Shown here one piece after another: positions 1 through 7,569 of a DNA stretch of 13,029 nucleotides (positions within the stretch are counted from its first letter, which is position 1; each line of letters opens with the position of its first letter). The translations under genes were made by a program, and so were the position numbers. Below the pieces are notes generated by a model, which saw only the letters and a list, made by a program, of their open reading frames with translations, made no database searches and was not told where the DNA came from. Source of the DNA: JANPCX01 sp046094425 (lineage in GTDB: Bacteria > Pseudomonadota > Gammaproteobacteria > Burkholderiales > Burkholderiaceae_C); NCBI GenBank assembly GCA_046094425.1, contig JBJTHI010000237.1, positions 1-13,029 of the forward strand. Reading direction: 5' to 3'.

Positions 1-45
1 CACATCAACCACTTGGCCGCTTGCGCGCGTGGGGCGCTCACGGAT
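1..45. other. Unidentified sequence beyond the break in hsdS
   Basis: These bases follow the premature stop of hsdS in the gene's direction. They do not encode recognisable HsdS sequence in any minus-strand frame. In HsdS proteins the segment reading ANHTCYMRL..F(S)A is usually continued by an IQNV-like stretch, whereas here the reading changes at about position 50 and meets a stop. The stretch is GC-rich and could be the end of an insertion sequence, the edge of another rearranged segment, or the end of an assembly contig. It is too short to assign to any element family. Confidence 0.4.
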
Positions 46-1050
46 TCAGGTTGCTGAAAAATTAAATGTAATGAGCCTCATGTAGCAAGTGTGATTCGCA
101 AAAACCACAACAGGCTTTTCTAGGCTTGCGCGGACACCAGGCAGTTCGTTATGAAAACCAATAATCCCTGACTTCCCTTGATCCAGTATTGGAACTAGGC
201 CTTCTACAAGCGCGGTTTTTTGGTCGAATTTTTTGCCCACAGAGATTCGATCAATAAAATCGCCAAACTTCTTGACTCTCCATCCCCTCGGAATCTCTCC
301 CAGCTCCGAGTCCTCCATCTCATCGGGAAACAGCGTGGCGGTGGCGGCGAGGGGGACGAACTGGTCGGGGGGCAGGGTGTCGAGTTCAGCGTCGGGCTTG
401 CCGCTGATAGCGGTCATCGCGGCGCGCAGCGGGTCGCGGCCTTCGGCCTTGGCGGCGATCTTGGCTTTGACGGGGTCGAAATCGACAAACCACGATTTGA
501 AGATGGCTTGCGCCATGGCTTCGATGGTTTGGTTGATGCGCCGGTTGAGGTCGATCTTTGCAGCGATCGAGTCCAAAACCTGCGCAATTCTTGCTTGGCT
601 CGCGAGATCTGGAATGCGTACGCGATGGAACTTGAGGATGTCCGTTTTCAAGTTAGTGAACACGGAGCCATTACCTTGTGCAACCAGGTTCTTTCGCTCA
701 TTGAGTAGAAGCCAGTATGCAAACTTCTTGTCTAGCCCATTGAAATTGCGAAGGAGCATCCAACCGTCATGGATGCAGGCGTCGATCATGACGAACTTGG
801 GCAGCCCAGGAGTTGCGCTATTCGAGAGGATCAGATCACCAGGATGTACACGAACGCTCGCCTTTACTCCTTCGAGCTTGATGCACTCATTGGTTGTTTC
901 GAGGAACTGCGAATCTGAGCTTGTGGCATCTGCGATCTTTATCCATGGCATCCCTGTTTTCGACAAGAAGTCATTAATTGGACGTGGAGAAGCTCCTCTT
1001 GTAATGGTGCAAAGCTCACCAAACGCAAATTCGCGCAGCTCAGCTCCCAT
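46..1050 (-). CDS. hsdS: Type I restriction-modification specificity subunit HsdS, truncated in the second target-recognition domain
   Basis: HsdS is the DNA-recognition subunit of a type I restriction-modification enzyme; it docks HsdM (and HsdR) and reads the two halves of a bipartite target. The 334-residue product shows a first target-recognition domain (about residues 5-150). A conserved spacer follows at about 150-210, with ARIAQVLDSIAAKIDLNRRIN and then AIFKSWFVDFDPV. The second recognition domain opens with LGEIPRGW at about 250. That domain runs to VVVFANHTCYMRL (residues 315-325) and stops at residue 334, roughly 80-120 residues short of a usual ~400-450-residue HsdS. Sequence after codon ~333 is not HsdS-like, so an insertion or recombination break is more likely than a point frameshift. 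The ATG start overlaps the end of hsdM by 11 bp, which suggests translational coupling. The gene is probably non-functional, although half-size HsdS proteins that act as dimers are known. Confidence 0.88.
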   Translation of the reverse strand: MGAELREFAFGELCTITRGASPRPINDFLSKTGMPWIKIADATSSDSQFLETTNECIKLEGVKASVRVHPGDLILSNSATPGLPKFVMIDACIHDGWMLLRNFNGLDKKFAYWLLLNERKNLVAQGNGSVFTNLKTDILKFHRVRIPDLASQARIAQVLDSIAAKIDLNRRINQTIEAMAQAIFKSWFVDFDPVKAKIAAKAEGRDPLRAAMTAISGKPDAELDTLPPDQFVPLAATATLFPDEMEDSELGEIPRGWRVKKFGDFIDRISVGKKFDQKTALVEGLVPILDQGKSGIIGFHNELPGVRASLEKPVVVFANHTCYMRLITFNFSAT

Positions 1051-2755
1051 AGCCCAACCCCGCCAAACTCTTCTTGATCTCTTCCTCCAGCTTCGCGCTC
1101 TCCGCGAACTGCTCCGCCAGTTGTGCCGTCAGCCGCGCCATCTTGTCGGCGAACGCTTCGGCATCTTCTTCCTGGTCTTCGGCGCCCACATAGCGGCCTG
1201 GGGTCAGCACGTGTTCGTGCTTGCGGATGTCGTCCAGATCAGCCGAGTAGCAGAAGCCTTTCACATCTTCATACCCATCACCTTGCTGCCACGCGTGGAA
1301 GGTGTCGGCGATCTTGTCGATATCGGCCTGAGTGAAGTCGCGCAGCACGCGGTCTTTCATGTAGCCCATCTGGCGGGCGTCGATGAAAAGGAACTGCTTG
1401 CGCCGGTCGCGCTTCTTCTTGCTGAGGTTGAAGCCGTTGGCCTTGTCGCGGGTCAGGAACCAGATGCAGGCCGGGATCTGCGTGTTGGTGAAGAGTTGGC
1501 CCGGCAGCGCGACCATGCATTCCACGTAGTCGTCTTCCACCAGGCGTTTGCGGATCTCGCCTTCGTTGTTGGTATTGCTGCTCATGGAGCCGTTGGCCAG
1601 CAGCAGCGCCATGCTGCCGGTGGGCGCCAGGTGGTAGAGCATGTGCTGCAGCCAGGCGAAGTTGGCGTTGCCCTGAGGCGGGGTGCCGGCGATCCAGCGC
1701 GGGTCGTTCTCCAGCTTGGCGTTCCACCATTCCTTCATGTTGAAGGGCGGGTTGGCCATGACGTAGTCGGCCCGCAGGTCGGGGTGCAGGTCGTTGAGCA
1801 GGGTGTCGGCGTGGCCGCCACCAAAGTTGAAGTCGATGCCGCGGATGGCCATGTTCATGGCCGCGAGCTTCCAGGTGGTGGGGTTGCTCTCTTGCCCGTA
1901 GACGCTGATCTGGCCGCTGGCTTTGTTGCCCGCACCTTGGGCGGGTTTGCCGCTGTGTTGTTCGATGAATTCTTCGCTCTGCACGAAGAAGCCGCCGGAG
2001 CCCATGGCCGGGTCGTACACGCGGCCCTTGAAGGGCTGGAGCATGTTGACGATGAGGCTGACGATGGCCTTGGGCGTGTAGTACTGGCCTCCCTTCTTGC
2101 CTTCGGCCAGCGCGAACTGGCCGAGGAAGTATTCGTAGATGTGGCCCAGGATGTCCTTGGCCTTGAGGTCCAGCGGCTGGCCTTTGTAGTCGGTGGCGTG
2201 GAAGTTGGTATCGGAGAACAGGGCAATGAGCTCGGCCAGCTTGTGCGATTCGATTTGCGAGGTGGCAAAGCTCTTGTTGAGCACGCCTTTGAGCTTGGGG
2301 TTTTCGCGCTCGATGGCTTCCATGGCGTTGTCGATGAGCCAGCCGACGGTGCGCATCTTCTCGGGCTCGGCCTTGCCGGGCTGGGGCCAGGGCAGGGCCG
2401 CGCCGGGCAGGAGCTGGGCGCAGTCCACCAGGGTCTGCCAGCGGGCTTCCAGCGGCACCCAGAAGACATTCTTCTCGGTGTAGTAGTCGCGCACCTCCAG
2501 CTCGGCGGCCACGTCAGTGTCGTAGGTGCCGGGGTAGTCGGCCGGGTTCATGTGGTAGTCGTGCGCCGGGTCCTGGAACTGGGTCTTGAGTTCCTTTTGG
2601 CGCTCTTCAAACGCGTCGGACACGTACTTAATGAACAGCAGGCCGAGCACGATGTGCTTGTAGACGGCGGCGTCCAGGCTGGGCAGCAGCTTGTTGGCGG
2701 CGGTCCAGAGTTTGGCTTCAAGCGCGTTGAAAAACTGTTGTTCGGTGGTGTTCAT
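1040..2755 (-). CDS. hsdM: Type I restriction-modification system DNA methyltransferase subunit HsdM (N6-adenine)
   Basis: HsdM transfers a methyl group from S-adenosylmethionine to adenine N6 in the target chosen by HsdS, and it is part of both the modification and restriction complexes. The 571-residue protein begins with an HsdM N-terminal helical domain (about residues 1-150; NALEAKLWTAANKL..LGLLFIKYVSDAF). The N6-methyltransferase domain follows (about 170-480). It contains the GQYYTPK segment (223-229), the AdoMet-binding motif DPAMGSGGF (248-256) and the catalytic NPPF motif (335-338). Both catalytic motifs are intact, and the length is normal for the family. The ATG at 2755 lies just before the conserved N-terminus; no strong ribosome binding site is visible. 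hsdS follows with an 11-bp overlap; hsdR is not in the window. Methylation needs a working HsdS, so with hsdS broken the enzyme may be orphaned. Confidence 0.96.
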   Translation of the reverse strand: MNTTEQQFFNALEAKLWTAANKLLPSLDAAVYKHIVLGLLFIKYVSDAFEERQKELKTQFQDPAHDYHMNPADYPGTYDTDVAAELEVRDYYTEKNVFWVPLEARWQTLVDCAQLLPGAALPWPQPGKAEPEKMRTVGWLIDNAMEAIERENPKLKGVLNKSFATSQIESHKLAELIALFSDTNFHATDYKGQPLDLKAKDILGHIYEYFLGQFALAEGKKGGQYYTPKAIVSLIVNMLQPFKGRVYDPAMGSGGFFVQSEEFIEQHSGKPAQGAGNKASGQISVYGQESNPTTWKLAAMNMAIRGIDFNFGGGHADTLLNDLHPDLRADYVMANPPFNMKEWWNAKLENDPRWIAGTPPQGNANFAWLQHMLYHLAPTGSMALLLANGSMSSNTNNEGEIRKRLVEDDYVECMVALPGQLFTNTQIPACIWFLTRDKANGFNLSKKKRDRRKQFLFIDARQMGYMKDRVLRDFTQADIDKIADTFHAWQQGDGYEDVKGFCYSADLDDIRKHEHVLTPGRYVGAEDQEEDAEAFADKMARLTAQLAEQFAESAKLEEEIKKSLAGLGYGS

Positions 2756-2955
2756 GGCTGCGTTTCAGATGACTTCGGTTGGGCGGGCGAAGTGGCCCAA
2801 GGGGCGGTTGTATCTGATTTCGAACTTGGCTCCCGCAGGCTGGCGTGTCCGGCGCATGCGGGGTCATCAAACTGCTGGTTGCTTGACCCGCCAAACCCAG
2901 CGTAGCGCCATCGCGGTTGACGGTAGGGCAATTTTTGGTCGCCATGGGTTGCAGT

Positions 2956-3030
2956 TGGTCCCGCCGACAGGAATCGAACCTGTATCTAGCGCTTAGGAGG
3001 CACTCGTTCTATCCATTGAACTACGGCGAG
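2956..3030 (-). tRNA. tRNA-Arg, anticodon CCT
   Basis: The minus strand folds into a complete cloverleaf. The 7-bp acceptor stem is CTCGCCG/CGGCGGG, with one T-G wobble. The D arm is GTTC/GAAC around a loop holding TGG. The anticodon stem is AGTGC/GCGCT with the 7-nt loop CTCCTAA, giving anticodon CCT (reads AGG, arginine). The variable region has 4 nt, and the T arm is ACAGG/CCTGT with loop TTCGATT. The discriminator base is A and the 3' CCA is encoded (2956-2958). It lies 90 bp after tamB on the same strand. A TACATA box at 3065-3070 is a weak -10 candidate without a good -35, so read-through from tamB is also possible. The gene's 3' end points to the restriction-modification locus, the orientation expected when a tRNA served as an integration site. 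Confidence 0.95.
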
Positions 3031-3120
3031 GGTGCGGGAAGGCGGGGCGCATTTTCGCATGCGATATGTACCGCACAGAGCGAGCGGGGGCGCCACGCAG
3101 CCCGAGCGCCGGGGCACCAT

Positions 3121-6100
3121 TCACTGCCAGCGCCAAGTCCAAATCAAGTCCAGTGAATTCTCCAAACCGGATTGCGCGCGCAGGGTGAAGCGTTGTGCGA
3201 TGCGGTAGATGAGTTGCCAATTGCCCTCGGTGGCGTTGAGGCTGCGCTCGTAACCCACATACCAGTTACGCGAGAGTTGTTTGCCCAGGCTGACGATGGT
3301 TTCGCGTACTTCCCCACCGTTGTTGGCGTTGTTGCCTGTGCTCGTGCCTTGGCGCAACGATAAATCGTCGATGCCGATGTTGCGCAGCAATTGGTCGGTC
3401 GCCCCCCCGTCTTCCCCCGCGAGCAGGGCCAGGGCAGCGCGTTGCAGCAGTGCGGTGTCGGCGTTGCCCAGGCCGCCGCTTTCGCGGCCCAGCACCAGCC
3501 AACTGAGTTTGTCGATGTCGGGCAACTCGGGCTCGGAGAACAGACTCACGCGCGGCGTGACGGTGGTGCCGGTCACGGCCACGCCCACCCGCACATCGGT
3601 GTTGGGACGGGTGGCTTCGATGTCGAGCCGGGCCACATCGGGTTTGCCGGTGAAGGTGAGTTGCCCTTTGTCGATGGTGAGTTTTTGGCGGTAGGCGTCG
3701 TAGGTGCCGTCCACGGTGCGCACCGTGCCGTGAATAGCCAGTTGGTTATTGGGCGAGGTGAGTTTGAGTTCGCCCGTCAACCCTGTATTCAGGCCTCGAC
3801 CACGCAGACGCAGTTTCTCGCCCAAAGCCACTTGCAGGTCGAGCCTCACCATGCGTTGCGTTTGGCGTGGAGTGGGGCGTGGGGCGGGTTTGCTGCTGAC
3901 GTTTTCGGAAAGTGGGGTGTCCTTGCTACGAATCACCACCACGTCATCAGCCAAGGTGGGTGCGTCGCCTTGGCTGATGTCGATGAGGCCTTCGTCGGCT
4001 ACAAAGCGCCCACTCAAGTCCAGCTTCTCGCTGCTCAAACGCAATTGTGCTTGGCCGCTGGTGACGATGCGTCTGTCCACCCGGCCCAGCAATTGGAATT
4101 GCTGGGCCACCAGTTTCAACTCAGCCTGCGGCTTGGCACCCAAACTGGCTTGGCCTGTGAGGGTCACGCTGCCATTGCCCGCTTTGGCGCTGAAATGTTC
4201 GATGCGTGCTTGCTGGCCTTGCAGCGAGAGGCTCACTTCACCGTCGCTCACCGCCACGCCCTGCACCAAATTGCGCACGCCCAGTTGTTTGCCTGTGAGC
4301 TGGCCGGTGAACTCGGGGGCGTTCCAGCGTCCAGAAATTTGGGCGCTGCTTTGCAACTGACCCGATAAACGCCAACCCGCTGGCACCCATGTGCCCCAGG
4401 TGCCCAAGTTGGCGACTTGCAGTTCAATGTTGCCTTCAAGCAGCGCATCGGGCTGGGGCCAGGTGGCAGTGGGCGAGGTGCGCGCCACCACCAAACCGCC
4501 TGCCACGCCAAGTGTGCTGCCTGCCAGGCCTTGGCTGAAGCGCCACACGCCATTGCTGGCCGTTAACCCTAAACGCAAATCACTCAGGCCCAATGTTTGG
4601 ATCAAACCGTCCTCGCTCACCGTCAAATCACCGCCCACACGCTCCAGCAACACATCGGCCTCAAAGCTGGGCTGGCTGCGCAGGTTCACACGGCCTGCAA
4701 TGCGCAGATCGCCACCCCAACCAAAGTCCGGTTGCAAACGCGCCAGCAATGGCGCGACGGCGACCTCTTCAAGTTCCGCTTGCAGATTGATTTGGGCGGG
4801 AGAGTTGGGTGTGGCCGCTTGCCAAACAATTTGCTGCCACCGCAGTGCCGCCCCGGGTAACTCGGCGCGCCCGGCGTCTAAGGTCACGCGCAATGGGGCG
4901 GCGATGGGGTTGGTTTTACTGGGCGTGGTGCGGGGGTTGTTCTGTGCCCAGGCCAGGGTCAAACCCGCTTCGCTGCCACGCCACCAAGGTGGGCTGTTGC
5001 CATCGTTGTTTTGCAGCAGCCACTGATTGAGCTGACCTTGCCAGCCGGTGATATGGCTGCTGGCATCGCGTTTTAATCCGCCGCGTGCTTGCAGGTTCAC
5101 GACCGTGTGGGCGTTAGGGTTGCCGCTTTGGGCATTCGATGCGGCCATGCCGCCCAAGGCTTGCAACCAGGCGGGCGCTTGCAGTGGTGACTGCGCTTGC
5201 AAACGAAGGTCGTGTGCATCGCTGCTGCCTTGCAGTTGCAGCGAGAGTTGGTGCAGGTTCAGACTGGGCCCGCTGGCTTGATTCAGTTCCGCGTTCAGAG
5301 ACAGCGGTGCGGCCGCAGCCAAACTGCCTCGCCACTGCAACTGGCCTGCGCCCAAACCCCAAGCCCCCACACGCAGTTGCGTCGCCTTGGCGTTGCCAGT
5401 GCTGAGTCCATGGAGCAGCAGCGGCAATGGGGCAGTGGCGGCTATTGGGTTGGGCGCGGGCGACCACTGGCCTTGAACGAAGAGCTCGCCCGCGAGCACC
5501 GGAGTCTTGTTGGTGCTTGTGCTGGTGCCCATGCTCTGCGCAGCAGGAATGCCCAACCAAGCTGCCCAGGGCGAGAGTTGCGCCAGGCGCGGCGCATCCA
5601 ATTTGAATTGCCAACTGGAGTTCAGGGCCGGGGCGGTGTGGCTGTTCAAGGCCAAGCGGTTGCCCTCTACGTCCAGCAGCGCTTGGAATTCGCTGGTGCT
5701 GGAGCTGCTGGCCGCATGACGCCAACGCGCTTGCCCTTGCAGCGCCACACCGGCCAAGGTGCTGGGCGCGATGTCCACCTGGGCTTGCCCACGCAAGCGC
5801 TTCAACCCAGTGATGAGGTCGGTTTTCTGCGCTGCGCTTGCTGACGAAGGCGGGGCACTGCGCGGCCAGATCAAATCGATGTCGGCATCAGCCTGCACGC
5901 GGCTGCTGCGGTTGATGTTCAGGGGCAAAGCGGACACCGCGGCCGGCCACCACAGTGCGGGGTCGAAGTCCCGCAGTTGGACTTGGGCTTTGACTTGCCA
6001 GGGCGCGGTGTCTGCAGAAGAAACACGTTCTGCTTGACCTTGGAGTTTGAGTTGCGATGCGCCTGCGATGGCGTCCAGTTTTTGGAGCGTCCAGCGCTGT

Positions 6101-7569
6101 TGCCTGCCTTGCAGATCGATTTGCAAACTCACTTCGCGCAGCGGGGTTTTGGTGTGGCCTTCATTGGTGGTGAGCACCGAACCACGCAACTGGGCTTGCA
6201 GTTGCAACGTCATGTTTTGCCAGGTGTTTGTCTCGCCGTGAGTTGGTGTTTGTGCTGACCATTGCCCGCTGACGTTCAGTGGGCCACTCAAGCGCATGGG
6301 GGGCGCGCGCGAGTCAAGCGCTTGAGGCATTACACCGCGCCACTCAGTCTCCAGCGCCCAGCCACTCCATTCGCGCAGGTCAAACTCACCTTGACCAGTG
6401 ATGCGTCCAGCGTCTTCTTTCCCGTTGCCCAAGTTCAGTGCCAGGTTGCTCAGTTGAACATGCCCTGGTGCGGATGGTTCGTCGCCAGCACGCTTGCCCC
6501 ACTGTGCGGACAACTGCAAGCCCCGCACAGGCAGCCGCCCTTCATTCCACAAACCGGGTGATCGGTTGCGCAAGCTGATGGAAGCGGGCGTGGTGTTGGC
6601 AGCGGTTTGCGCTGGTGACCCGCTTGCTCGCGGTAGCTCCCACTGCACGTCGCCCTCCAGCAAAGTGCGCGGTGCTTTGGCGTGAAACAGCGACAAATCC
6701 AGTGCATGCAATTGCGCCTTGAAACGATGGATAGGCCATGTCGCAAAAGGGGCGAGTTCGGCTTGCGCATCCAGGTGGGGGCCACCGTCTTTGGCCGCAG
6801 TGGTGCCCAGTTTGGCGGTCAGCTTGAGTTGGGACAGCGGCCCCTGTGCTTGCAGCAGTAAGTTCCAAGGAGGCAGGGTGGCAGGTGCATTCGATGTGGC
6901 CTGAGGATGCGCTTGCGCTTCTAGCCTGGCCTGCACGGGCATGTCGCCCGAGGTGGCCACTTGTCCTTGGCCTTGCGCCAGCACACGGCCCCATGTGCCC
7001 TGCAGGGCCGCCACCTTGTGCAGGCTGCCTTGCGCCGCACCCAGTTGCACCTGCGCTTGCAAGGAACGCAGGGGTTCGTTGCCTAGCAAGGGACTGCTCA
7101 ATTCAGCGAGTTCCACTTGCGCCACGCTGAGTTGAAAGGGCAGCTTCAAATGGGTGGGCGCGGGTGAAGGGGGGCGGCTTGCGCCGCTCTCATGCACCAA
7201 ACGCGCTGCGCTCAAACGAGCCAGCCGCAAGTGCAGCCAGGCACCGGGCGCATCGGCGCGGCCCCATTCCAAACCCTGCCAACACAACTGCTGCAAGCGC
7301 AAGTGGCCTGCTGCCTGGGGCAGGGTGATGGTGAGCTCTTCGGCACAAAAGTCGCCCAGTAACGCGCCTTGTGGCCCTTTGATTTCCACACCCGGCAGGC
7401 GGCCCAGCCACCAGGCGCTGCCCGCCGCGCTTTGAATGCTGGAGATCAAGCCGGCCAATGCGAGGATCAGCACCAGCAACAGGCCCACCATGAGCCAGCA
7501 CAGCGCACGCCATCCGCGTCGCCGCGTGGCGCGACTGGTTGCTGGGATGGGCACCAGGTCGCTACTCAA
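3121..7569 (-). CDS. tamB: Translocation and assembly module inner-membrane protein TamB (DUF490)
   Basis: TamB spans the periplasm from an inner-membrane anchor and works with TamA in outer-membrane protein assembly; relatives are implicated in phospholipid transport. From the TTG at 7569 the product is 1482 residues. It has a basic N-terminus (RATRRRGWR), one hydrophobic segment (about residues 21-44, LMVGLLLVLILALAGLI), a long repetitive region rich in Gln, Ala, Leu and Ser that suits an extended beta fold, and a C-terminal TamB/DUF490 domain of roughly 350 residues ending in NWYVGYERSL..LIWTWRWQ. E. coli TamB is about 1260 residues, so this one is long. No ATG exists between the tamA stop and the membrane segment. 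TTG was chosen because it overlaps the tamA TGA (TTGA); a GTG at 7554 is the alternative. A longer in-frame reading up to 7971 lies inside tamA and is rejected. Confidence 0.93.
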   Translation of the reverse strand: MSSDLVPIPATSRATRRRGWRALCWLMVGLLLVLILALAGLISSIQSAAGSAWWLGRLPGVEIKGPQGALLGDFCAEELTITLPQAAGHLRLQQLCWQGLEWGRADAPGAWLHLRLARLSAARLVHESGASRPPSPAPTHLKLPFQLSVAQVELAELSSPLLGNEPLRSLQAQVQLGAAQGSLHKVAALQGTWGRVLAQGQGQVATSGDMPVQARLEAQAHPQATSNAPATLPPWNLLLQAQGPLSQLKLTAKLGTTAAKDGGPHLDAQAELAPFATWPIHRFKAQLHALDLSLFHAKAPRTLLEGDVQWELPRASGSPAQTAANTTPASISLRNRSPGLWNEGRLPVRGLQLSAQWGKRAGDEPSAPGHVQLSNLALNLGNGKEDAGRITGQGEFDLREWSGWALETEWRGVMPQALDSRAPPMRLSGPLNVSGQWSAQTPTHGETNTWQNMTLQLQAQLRGSVLTTNEGHTKTPLREVSLQIDLQGRQQRWTLQKLDAIAGASQLKLQGQAERVSSADTAPWQVKAQVQLRDFDPALWWPAAVSALPLNINRSSRVQADADIDLIWPRSAPPSSASAAQKTDLITGLKRLRGQAQVDIAPSTLAGVALQGQARWRHAASSSSTSEFQALLDVEGNRLALNSHTAPALNSSWQFKLDAPRLAQLSPWAAWLGIPAAQSMGTSTSTNKTPVLAGELFVQGQWSPAPNPIAATAPLPLLLHGLSTGNAKATQLRVGAWGLGAGQLQWRGSLAAAAPLSLNAELNQASGPSLNLHQLSLQLQGSSDAHDLRLQAQSPLQAPAWLQALGGMAASNAQSGNPNAHTVVNLQARGGLKRDASSHITGWQGQLNQWLLQNNDGNSPPWWRGSEAGLTLAWAQNNPRTTPSKTNPIAAPLRVTLDAGRAELPGAALRWQQIVWQAATPNSPAQINLQAELEEVAVAPLLARLQPDFGWGGDLRIAGRVNLRSQPSFEADVLLERVGGDLTVSEDGLIQTLGLSDLRLGLTASNGVWRFSQGLAGSTLGVAGGLVVARTSPTATWPQPDALLEGNIELQVANLGTWGTWVPAGWRLSGQLQSSAQISGRWNAPEFTGQLTGKQLGVRNLVQGVAVSDGEVSLSLQGQQARIEHFSAKAGNGSVTLTGQASLGAKPQAELKLVAQQFQLLGRVDRRIVTSGQAQLRLSSEKLDLSGRFVADEGLIDISQGDAPTLADDVVVIRSKDTPLSENVSSKPAPRPTPRQTQRMVRLDLQVALGEKLRLRGRGLNTGLTGELKLTSPNNQLAIHGTVRTVDGTYDAYRQKLTIDKGQLTFTGKPDVARLDIEATRPNTDVRVGVAVTGTTVTPRVSLFSEPELPDIDKLSWLVLGRESGGLGNADTALLQRAALALLAGEDGGATDQLLRNIGIDDLSLRQGTSTGNNANNGGEVRETIVSLGKQLSRNWYVGYERSLNATEGNWQLIYRIAQRFTLRAQSGLENSLDLIWTWRWQ

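Noticed and set aside
1..50. Assigning the left-end sequence to a named insertion-sequence family (a GTGAGCGCC stretch hints at a terminal repeat)
   Set aside because: Fewer than 50 bp are available and I see no diagnostic terminal repeat or transposase residues; naming a family would be guesswork.
233..2905. An 890-codon open frame on the plus strand opposite hsdS and hsdM
   Set aside because: It is antisense to two clearly identified genes, extends into the non-coding region beside the tRNA and shows low-complexity Val/Gly/Leu/His composition with no recognisable domain; GC-rich codon bias of hsdM explains it.
2718..2945. Small minus-strand ORF of 75 codons between the tRNA and hsdM
   Set aside because: Its composition is not protein-like, it overlaps the hsdM start and no family is recognisable; treated as non-coding.
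3031..3120. A terminator between tamB and the tRNA
   Set aside because: Only short stems (a 5-bp GGCGC/GCGCC pair and a CGCAT/ATGCG pair) without a T tract are present, so no intrinsic terminator can be supported.
3391..5844. Several plus-strand ORFs of 200-325 codons opposite tamB
   Set aside because: All are shadows of tamB; none shows a domain, a signal peptide or a ribosome binding site.
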